From JAXDLH01 sp034666705 (GTDB lineage Bacteria; Chloroflexota; UBA6077; SHYK01): 37,660 nucleotides of DNA. The notes under the pieces were generated by a model. The model worked only from the letters and a program-made list of their open reading frames with translations. It was not told where the DNA came from and ran no database searches. The stretch's first letter is position 1; the number at the start of each line of letters is the position of its first letter. Below, piece by piece: positions 31,856 through 37,660 of this stretch. A program made the position numbers and the translations under genes. The stretch covers positions 1 to 37,660 of the forward strand of contig JAXDLH010000031.1 in assembly GCA_034666705.1 (NCBI GenBank), written 5' to 3'.

Positions 31856-32632
31856 TCAGCCTCCTCCGCCCAGGTGTATCGAGTCCCACGCGCGCAGCAG
31901 CGCGACGAGGAGCGGCGCCACGACCAGCGCCGGCAACATGCTGGCCACACGAATCCGCGTCAACTCCAGAATATTCAAGCCGAGGCCGAGAATCATCAGC
32001 CCCCCGACCGCCGTCATGAGCGCGATCATCGGATCGGTCAGCACACCGCGCAGCACGCCAGCGCCGAGCGTAAGCCCGCCCTGGTACAGGAGCACGGTAC
32101 CGGCCGCCAGCAGCACGCCCCAGCCGAGCGCTGAGGCAAGCAGCACTGCTGCCACGCCGTCGAGCGCGGACTTCAGCGCCAGTGTCTCGTAGGCTCCGGT
32201 CAGCCCATCCTCGAATGACCCGAGGATCGTCAATGGCCCGACGCAAAAGAGAAGGCTCGCGGTGATGAAGCCGCGAGCCACATAGTTCGAACGGTCGCCG
32301 CCGGGTCCCGGTGGTCCCATTGTCACCGGCGCCTTTTGCTCTGGCGTGACGCTCTGCAGGCCGCCGAACCGTGCCTGGGCGAGCTCCCCGAGCCGCTCGA
32401 GCCCGCGCTCGAGGTGGAGCGCTTCGCCGAGGGCTGTGCCCAGCACCAGGCTCACGAGGAGCACCAGTACATCTTGCACCGGTAGAACCCGCTGCAGCCC
32501 GATGACAATCGTCGCCAGACCAATCACCTGCATCAACGTGGTGCGCAAAATCCCGGGGAAGCGCCCGCCGATGAGCGAGCCGAGTGTGCCCCCGGCGAGC
32601 ACCGTGCCCACATTGATCAGCGTCCCCGTCAC
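31856..32632 (-). CDS. DUF554 family membrane protein (YqgA/YdfK type)
   Basis: The 258-residue protein has about six to seven TM segments and matches DUF554: TGTLINVGTVLAGGTLGSLIGG at the start, IGLATIVIGLQ, and GFITASLLFCVGPLTILGSFEDG. A polar insert with PVTMGPPGPGGDRSN lies at about residues 100-115. The function of the family is unknown, though transport has been suggested. GTG 32632 has GGAGG five bases upstream; the frame continues to 32812 without similarity. It abuts pyrG and lies 121 nt from tmk on the same strand. Confidence 0.9.
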   Translation of the reverse strand: MTGTLINVGTVLAGGTLGSLIGGRFPGILRTTLMQVIGLATIVIGLQRVLPVQDVLVLLVSLVLGTALGEALHLERGLERLGELAQARFGGLQSVTPEQKAPVTMGPPGPGGDRSNYVARGFITASLLFCVGPLTILGSFEDGLTGAYETLALKSALDGVAAVLLASALGWGVLLAAGTVLLYQGGLTLGAGVLRGVLTDPMIALMTAVGGLMILGLGLNILELTRIRVASMLPALVVAPLLVALLRAWDSIHLGGGG

Positions 32633-32753
32633 CCGGCCTCCAAACAACTCGCCCCCGTTCGCGCTGAGTTGCTCAGCGTGCGAGCGAGGGCGCTGCACTC
32701 CGGATTCTACCATCGGCTCCGCACGCGACCTGCCGCCGGCATTCGTCCGGATG

Positions 32754-33386
32754 TCACCGCCGCGCCGATGATCCAAGTCGACGCTCGACCTCGGCCCAGA
32801 TCCGATCCGCAATCGGCGTGATCGGCTCCATCCCGTTTACGACGAGCCACCGACCGGGCTCCGCCTTCGCGAGCGCTAAGTACGCGTGGCGCACCTGCTC
32901 GTGGAACGACTCAGGTCGCACCTCGAAGCGCGTGCGATCTTCGTTGCGTCCAGCCAGCCGGCCGCTCATCGCCTTGCCGGCTGGGATATCCAGCAGCACC
33001 GTCAGATCGGGCAGGAGACCACCGGTCGCATGCGCGATCAACGCCTCGACGATGCTCGGAGATAGACCTTCCCCGCCACCCTGGTACGCCCGCGTCGAGT
33101 CCGCGAACCGGTCCACGACGACCACCGCACCGCGGGCGAGTGCGGGATCGATCACCTCGCCGACCAACTGCGCGCGGCTCGCCGCGAAGAGCATCGCTTC
33201 GGCGAGTGGCGTCAGCGAGGGACCATCCCTGTCGAGCAGAATGGAGCGAACCTGCTCGCCAAGCCGCGTGCCGCCTGGCTCATGCGTCGCCACGACCTCG
33301 TGGCCCACCTGCCGGAGGCGCTCAGCCAGGAGCCGCACCTGCGTCGTCTTCCCGCTGGCCTCCGGTCCTTCGAACGTGATGAACAC
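32754..33386 (-). CDS. tmk: Thymidylate kinase
   Basis: Tmk phosphorylates dTMP to dTDP. The 210-residue protein has the P-loop EGPEASGKTT (residues 6-15), the DRF motif with VVVVDRFADSTRAYQGGG (DRY in many members), and a lid with RNEDRTRFE. Arginines are present in the P-loop partner region THEPGGTRLGE. GTG 33386 starts 11 bases after the R3H ATPase stop. Length and motifs are normal. Confidence 0.96.
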   Translation of the reverse strand: MFITFEGPEASGKTTQVRLLAERLRQVGHEVVATHEPGGTRLGEQVRSILLDRDGPSLTPLAEAMLFAASRAQLVGEVIDPALARGAVVVVDRFADSTRAYQGGGEGLSPSIVEALIAHATGGLLPDLTVLLDIPAGKAMSGRLAGRNEDRTRFEVRPESFHEQVRHAYLALAKAEPGRWLVVNGMEPITPIADRIWAEVERRLGSSARR

Positions 33387-33397
33387 GCAGACTGCGC

Positions 33398-35161
33398 CTA
33401 GTCCGACCCGGGCTGGTAGATCATCACTCGACGAAAGGGCTCGCGGCCGGTACTCCGCGAGGCGAGGTTGTAGCGCTCGGCAATCTGATGCTGGAGCCGC
33501 CGGATGTACGCGTTCTGTGGCGTGAGCTCCACCGTTGCCTGCTCGCGGTTCAATACGCCGTGCACGGCATCCTCGACCTCTTGCAGTGCTTCAGTCGCCG
33601 CCGAGGTCGCCGGCGCGTGCGCGACCTTGGCCACCGCCTCCTCGATCTGCGAGCCTGTGTTGCTGCGCAACACGTAGATCGGGATACCGGCGCCCTCAGC
33701 GTCTCGCAGCGGCTGCGGCTTGCGACGGTAGTAGTTCTTTACCGTCATCACCACGTCTGCCTGGTTCACGTCCAGCACGACCATCGCTGGCGCCTTCAGC
33801 GCTCGAATCGCTTGCTCCATGCGGCTGCGGTTCACGCCATACGCAAAGATTCGCACGGGCCGCGCGCGCTGCGAGGCACCAGCAGCCGGCGGCTCCGGCG
33901 CGACGGCTGAGCCAGCGGGTTCTGCGGAAGTCGGGGTCGGAGCTGGCTGGCGCGTGTGTGTCAGCGTCCGCTCCACGCGCGCGGGCGCCCGGAGGTCGCG
34001 CTCATAGTCACGGTCGCCGCCGAAGTCGTCCGAGCGCCAGTAATCCGCGCTCCGCCGCCCACCGCCGCGGTCACCCCAACCGCGCCCGCCGCCACCGCCG
34101 CGCTGCACCGACGGCAGCAGCGAGATGCGCGCCGCCGTATCCTGAGCCACCCGGATCGCGCCGCGCTCGTCGCGGTAGCGAATGGTCGGCAGGATCGCTT
34201 CACCACGCAAGAGCGCGTCGACGACGTCGGCCAGGTTCTCGTGCACCGCCACCCGCTCGCGATCCTGGATCTCCACCAGCACGTCGAACGTGGGGGGCGC
34301 CTTCCGCTCCAACACGGATTTTTGCGTGCCGCGACGCCGCGCCTCCTCGTCCCCGAGCGTGACGGTCTGAATACCGCCGACGAGATCAGAGAGGGTCGGG
34401 TTGAGGATCAAGTTGTCGAGCGTGTTGCCGTGCGCGGTCGCCACGAGCTGCACGCCCCGCTCGGCGATCGTGCGCGCCGCCGCCGCCTCGAGCTCGTTGC
34501 CGATCTCGTCGATCACGATGACCTCAGGCATGTGGTTCTCCACCGCCTCGATCATGATCTGGTGCTGCATGGCGGGTGTGGGCACCTGCATACGCCGCGC
34601 GCGGCCGATAGCAGGGTGCGGAATGTCGCCGTCGCCTGCGATCTCATTCGAGGTGTCGACGATCACCACGCGCTTCTTGAGGTCCTCTGCGAGCACGCGT
34701 GCCGTCTCGCGCAGCATCGTCGTCTTGCCGACACCCGGCCGACCGAGGAGGAGAATGCTCTGGCCCGTCTCCACGATGTCGCGAATGATCGCGATAGTGC
34801 CAAATACGGCGCGGCCAACGCGGACCGTAAGCCCGATGACGCGGCCGGAGCGATTGCGGATCGCCGAGATGCGATGGAGGGTACGCTCGATACCGGCGCG
34901 GTTATCGTCGCCGAAGGTGCCGATTCGCTGGATGACGTGGTCGAGATCGTCCTCGGAGACCTGCTCCTCGCTGAGGATCACCTCACGGCCCACGAAGCGC
35001 GCTTCGGGCTCACGACCGAGATCGAGCACGACCTCCAGCAGATCCGACAACTGGTCGTCCTGCAGCAGCACCTCGCGGATCCTGGGTGGCACGACGTCCA
35101 ACAGGGCAGTTAGATCATCGACAACCACGGTCTCTCCGGGAACGTCGCTGCGTTGTGCCAT
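33398..35161 (-). CDS. SpoIIIAA/Ycf45-type AAA ATPase with R3H domain
   Basis: The 587-residue protein has an N-terminal helical part, a RecA/secretion-ATPase-like core with Walker A GRPGVGKTTMLRE, IVDTSNEI, Walker B EVIVIDEIG and LVATAHGNTLDN, then a long low-complexity linker (about residues 350-435; Gly/Arg-rich then Pro/Ala/Thr-rich). A C-terminal module with VRIFAYGVNRSRMEQAI follows, and the end is an R3H domain (AYIRRLQHQIAERYNL), which binds single-stranded nucleic acids. Relatives are found in cyanobacteria, plastids and Chloroflexota, with no settled role. ATG 35161 starts MAQRSDVPGE. It is the upstream gene of tmk. Confidence 0.9.
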   Translation of the reverse strand: MAQRSDVPGETVVVDDLTALLDVVPPRIREVLLQDDQLSDLLEVVLDLGREPEARFVGREVILSEEQVSEDDLDHVIQRIGTFGDDNRAGIERTLHRISAIRNRSGRVIGLTVRVGRAVFGTIAIIRDIVETGQSILLLGRPGVGKTTMLRETARVLAEDLKKRVVIVDTSNEIAGDGDIPHPAIGRARRMQVPTPAMQHQIMIEAVENHMPEVIVIDEIGNELEAAAARTIAERGVQLVATAHGNTLDNLILNPTLSDLVGGIQTVTLGDEEARRRGTQKSVLERKAPPTFDVLVEIQDRERVAVHENLADVVDALLRGEAILPTIRYRDERGAIRVAQDTAARISLLPSVQRGGGGGRGWGDRGGGRRSADYWRSDDFGGDRDYERDLRAPARVERTLTHTRQPAPTPTSAEPAGSAVAPEPPAAGASQRARPVRIFAYGVNRSRMEQAIRALKAPAMVVLDVNQADVVMTVKNYYRRKPQPLRDAEGAGIPIYVLRSNTGSQIEEAVAKVAHAPATSAATEALQEVEDAVHGVLNREQATVELTPQNAYIRRLQHQIAERYNLASRSTGREPFRRVMIYQPGSD

Positions 35162-35252
35162 GGATCCCCCACTCTGGGAAATTCGTGCGATGAGGAAGAA
35201 TGCGCATCACGCCGGTGGCGCGATTGCCCTGTGCGCTGCACCCTCCTCTACG

Positions 35253-35330
35253 TCATCCTGCGCGCACTGAAGGATCCGTGACCCCGACCCTACGGGGTTC
35301 GGATCCTGCGGCCTGCGGGCCGCAGGGTGA
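35253..35330. repeat. Dispersed compound palindromic repeat
   Basis: TCATCCTGCGCGCACTGAAG leads into GGATCCG/CGGATCC arms enclosing ACCCCG/CGGGGT, then CCTGCGGCC/GGCCGCAGG arms, ending CAGGGTGA. It lies in the 179-nt gap between the GNAT gene end and the ATPase gene start. This repeat type is familiar from intergenic DNA of soil bacteria. Confidence 0.6.
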
Positions 35331-35340
35331 CAGAGCAGTT

Positions 35341-36297
35341 TCAGGACGGATGGATCGGGGCGCGAATCCCGGCAATGGCAGGCTCCGCGATACGCTCTGC
35401 TAGCTGGTAAACCCACGCCGCGTACGCATCGCCCGGCAGAAAACCGATGTGTTCGAGCGCCAATCGCACGGCCCCCTGATATTCTCGCACATCGACCAGC
35501 ACTGGCACCTTACTGCTCATCTGGGCCAGCGCGTTTCGTACCATGCGCTCCGCATGCGCCTCATACTGGGGATGAACCAGCAGATCCAGGTGCTGACTGC
35601 GCGCCCCGAACTCCACCCGCATCCATCCGACGACGCGGGAGCCCAGCTCCCAGACGTAGTCCTGGCGATCGCCCAGCAGACTCGGAGTCCAGAGTTTTCG
35701 CCCAGGATAGAGCGCCGCCCACTCTTCGTGGGTCAGCGCCTCGGCGGCGCGCACGTTCGCCGGCACCGCGGCGTTGTAGAGCTGGAACAGGCTGGTCTCG
35801 TCGGAACGCAGCCGTGGCCGCGCTGGCACACTGTCGCCGACGTCGACGGGGAACCCGGCGGGGAGAGCATAAACCGTGCCCTGTGTATACCGCTGGAACG
35901 AGGAGCGCTCGGCGACCTCGGCGCCCATGCCATCGTCCGGCGTTTCGAAGAAGACCCGCCGCACCCGTGCCTGCAGCGCCTGAGCACAACCCCAGCGCAG
36001 CAACTCCACTGCAGCCTCGCGGCTGTCTGATTTGAGATGCTCGACGTCCCAGACGAGCCCGCTTGCACGCATCCGCGCGGCAATCAGCCCGCGCGGCCGA
36101 CCGTCCCCCACTGCTACGCCTGCATACGGAATCGGTCCCCGGTGGAGAAGGAGCTGACGGATTAAGCTCAGGAACGAGATGTCGCGGTTTTCGGGGGGCG
36201 ACTTCGGCCAGGTACGCGCGGCCATCTCGCGCATGCCGGAACGGCCGCGGCCCAATGTGACGGCGATCGCGTCACTCGCGCGCAGGGCCCGAATCAT
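35341..36297 (-). CDS. GNAT-family N-acetyltransferase-like protein
   Basis: The 318-residue protein seems to have two GNAT-like halves. The first has AGVAVGDGRPRGLIAARMR and VEHLKSDSREAAVELLRWG; the second has VVGWMRVEFGARSQHLDLLV and VRLALEHIGFLPG, the last being the typical final GNAT beta-bulge. No acyl-CoA pyrophosphate loop (RxxGxG/A) is clear, so binding of acetyl-CoA is uncertain. AGGA lies seven bases before ATG 36297. It is nine bases after pdxT and in the same operon. Relatives occur widely in Chloroflexota without a known substrate. Confidence 0.72.
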   Translation of the reverse strand: MIRALRASDAIAVTLGRGRSGMREMAARTWPKSPPENRDISFLSLIRQLLLHRGPIPYAGVAVGDGRPRGLIAARMRASGLVWDVEHLKSDSREAAVELLRWGCAQALQARVRRVFFETPDDGMGAEVAERSSFQRYTQGTVYALPAGFPVDVGDSVPARPRLRSDETSLFQLYNAAVPANVRAAEALTHEEWAALYPGRKLWTPSLLGDRQDYVWELGSRVVGWMRVEFGARSQHLDLLVHPQYEAHAERMVRNALAQMSSKVPVLVDVREYQGAVRLALEHIGFLPGDAYAAWVYQLAERIAEPAIAGIRAPIHPS

Positions 36298-36306
36298 TGC
36301 GTTGTC

Positions 36307-36906
36307 CTATCCGCTCGTCGAGCCCACGGGCTCCCGCGCCGCGACGAGATGCAAGAAGAATCGATGGAGCCGCTCGTCGTCGGTCAACTCCGGGTGGAAG
36401 GCGATACCGATCGCGTTGCCCTGACGCACGGCGACGATTCGGCCGTCCTCCAGTCGCGCCAACACGTCCACGCTTGGCTCGACGGACTCGACAAGCGGTG
36501 CGCGGATGAACACCGCGCGAAATGGATCGTCGCCCAGCACCGGTAATTCGACGTCCGCCTCGAAGCTGTCGACCTGGCGGCCGAACGCGTTCCGGCGCAC
36601 GTCAATGTCCAACGCGTCGAGCCCATGCACGCGCTCGCCGTTCACGTGCTTCGCCAGCACGATCATGCCCGCGCACGTGCCGAGCACAGGCATGCCCTCG
36701 GCCACCCGCGCCCGGAGGGCAGGCTCCAACCCGAATTCTTCCATGAGGAGGCGGATCGTAGTACTTTCGCCGCCGGGGATGATGATGCCGTCCAGACCAG
36801 CCAGCTCTTCCGGCCGGCGGACGGGCACAGCTTCAGCGCCGAGCCGCTCGAGGGTCTGCAGGTGCTCGCGGAAGGCACCCTGCAGCGCGAGGACGCCGAT
36901 CCGCAC
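36307..36906 (-). CDS. pdxT: Pyridoxal 5'-phosphate synthase glutaminase subunit
   Basis: PdxT releases ammonia from glutamine and passes it to PdxS. The 199-residue protein begins VRIGVLALQGAFREHL and has the PGGESTT oxyanion strand, the catalytic Cys78 in LGTCAGM, and the His-Glu pair in AFHPELTDD. GTG 36906 is chosen as it gives the family start and lies two bases after the pdxS stop; TTG 36915 would overlap pdxS. GAGG lies nine bases upstream. It forms an operon with pdxS. Confidence 0.95.
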   Translation of the reverse strand: MRIGVLALQGAFREHLQTLERLGAEAVPVRRPEELAGLDGIIIPGGESTTIRLLMEEFGLEPALRARVAEGMPVLGTCAGMIVLAKHVNGERVHGLDALDIDVRRNAFGRQVDSFEADVELPVLGDDPFRAVFIRAPLVESVEPSVDVLARLEDGRIVAVRQGNAIGIAFHPELTDDERLHRFFLHLVAAREPVGSTSG

Positions 36907-36908
36907 CG

Positions 36909-37660
36909 CTACCAACCTCGCGTGGCGAGGACCTCTTCCGGACGGAGGGTGGACATCTCGATGCCCTTCATCGGCTCCCCAAGGCCTCGGGACACCTCGG
37001 CGATCACGTCCGGATCGTTATAGAAGGTGACGGCGCGCACCACAGCCCGCGCGCGGGCCTCCGGGTCCTCGGACTTGAAAATGCCCGAGCCGACGAAAAC
37101 GCCCTCGGAGCCGAGCTGCATCATGAGCGCGGCATCGGCGGGAGTCGCGACGCCACCTGCGGCGAAGTGCACGACCGGCAGCTTGCCTGTGCGCGCCACC
37201 TCGCAGACCAGATCGTACGGCGCGCCCATCGCCTTGGCCTCTGCCATCAGCTCATCTTGCGCCATCCCATGCAGGCGGCGAATGTCGGACATGACGTTGC
37301 GGATGTGGCGGGTCGCCTCGACGATGTTCCCGGTTCCCGCTTCACCCTTGGTGCGAATCATCGCCGCGCCTTCGCCGATGCGTCGCAACGCCTCGCCCAG
37401 GTCTCGCGCACCGCACACGAATGGCACAGTGTAGCCCCACTTGTCGATGTGGTAGCGGTCGTCCGCAGGGGTCAGCACCTCGCTCTCGTCGATGTAGTCG
37501 ACCTTGAGCGCCTGCAAGAGCTGCGCCTCGACGAAGTGGCCGATGCGGCACTTGGCCATGACCGGGATGGTGACCGTGGCCTTGATGGCCTCGACCAGCG
37601 CCGGGTCGCTCATGCGGGCCACGCCACCGTCGCGGCGGATGTCGGCCGGCACCCTCTCGA
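36909..37660 (-). CDS. pdxS: Pyridoxal 5'-phosphate synthase PdxS, N-terminus cut by window end
   Basis: PdxS builds PLP from ribose-5-phosphate, glyceraldehyde-3-phosphate and ammonia as a dodecamer. The 250 visible residues start ERVPADIRRDGGVARMSDP, about 45 residues into the usual protein. Both substrate lysines are seen: the one in PVMAKCRIGHFVEAQ and the one in IRTKGEAGTGNIVE. DYIDESEVLTPAD, HFAAGGVATPADAALMMQLG and GVFVGSGIFKSEDP are unmistakable. The true start lies beyond 37660. Confidence 0.97.
   Translation of the reverse strand, partial: ERVPADIRRDGGVARMSDPALVEAIKATVTIPVMAKCRIGHFVEAQLLQALKVDYIDESEVLTPADDRYHIDKWGYTVPFVCGARDLGEALRRIGEGAAMIRTKGEAGTGNIVEATRHIRNVMSDIRRLHGMAQDELMAEAKAMGAPYDLVCEVARTGKLPVVHFAAGGVATPADAALMMQLGSEGVFVGSGIFKSEDPEARARAVVRAVTFYNDPDVIAEVSRGLGEPMKGIEMSTLRPEEVLATRGW

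Noticed and set aside
33956..35113. Plus-strand ORF of 385 codons opposite the R3H ATPase
   Set aside because: Shadow of a gene with clear Walker motifs; His/Arg/Asp-rich composition typical of antisense frames in GC-rich DNA.

Overview
The window is a GC-rich (about 65-70% in the core) bacterial chromosome segment. The gene families suggest a Chloroflexota bacterium near Thermomicrobia/Sphaerobacter: a SpoIIIAA/Ycf45-type ATPase with an R3H domain beside tmk, a type-2 PyrF beside a DUF951 protein, PdxS-PdxT, tRNA genes without encoded CCA, and many GTG/TTG starts. That placement is an inference from gene content; no rRNA or marker tree is available here.

Layout. 1-1823: end of a glycosyltransferase and an O-antigen-ligase-like membrane protein (exopolysaccharide). 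1870-5675: a minus-strand run with a CoA-type Nudix hydrolase, purM, an OsmC-family peroxidase, a receiver-only response regulator with an overlapping partner, and a tandem-HTH regulator with a clear palindromic operator. 5829-9123: a cNMP-binding/patatin phospholipase divergent from a thioredoxin-fold protein, then a stand-alone CinA C-terminal domain. 9379-13397: a NarL-type two-component pair (GAF kinase and LuxR regulator), a VOC protein, a Rieske oxygenase and a DUF4177 protein. 13616-16378: small hypothetical proteins, a secreted protein and a Crp/Fnr regulator with a strong inverted repeat in its leader.

16669-21068 is the most distinctive part: an approximately 4.3-kb element integrated into tRNA-Phe(GAA). 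The 3' 46 nt of the tRNA plus 22 nt of its flank are duplicated at the far end (attL) while the intact tRNA sits at attR. Inside are paired arm-type repeats at both ends, a wrecked tyrosine integrase (5' truncation, in-frame TAG, frameshift), an XRE regulator head-to-head with it, a palindrome, a two-TM protein, a lipoprotein, 9-bp-phased repeats, and a VapBC45-like toxin-antitoxin pair (MerR-HTH/DUF433 antitoxin overlapping a DUF5615-type PIN toxin). The element looks no longer able to excise with its own integrase and may be held by the toxin-antitoxin pair. Its insertion also separated the tRNA from its native terminator and supplied a new hairpin.

21023-37660 is core genome: a tRNA Leu-Val-Phe cluster, an MFS exporter, DUF951, pyrF, a methyltransferase and a four-TM protein in tight minus-strand overlaps; secD-secF on plus; sugar-nucleotide genes (mannose-1-phosphate guanylyltransferase, NAD-dependent epimerase); pyrG, DUF554, tmk, R3H ATPase; and pdxS-pdxT-GNAT. 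Several intergenic gaps carry dispersed palindromic repeats of types familiar from large GC-rich genomes.
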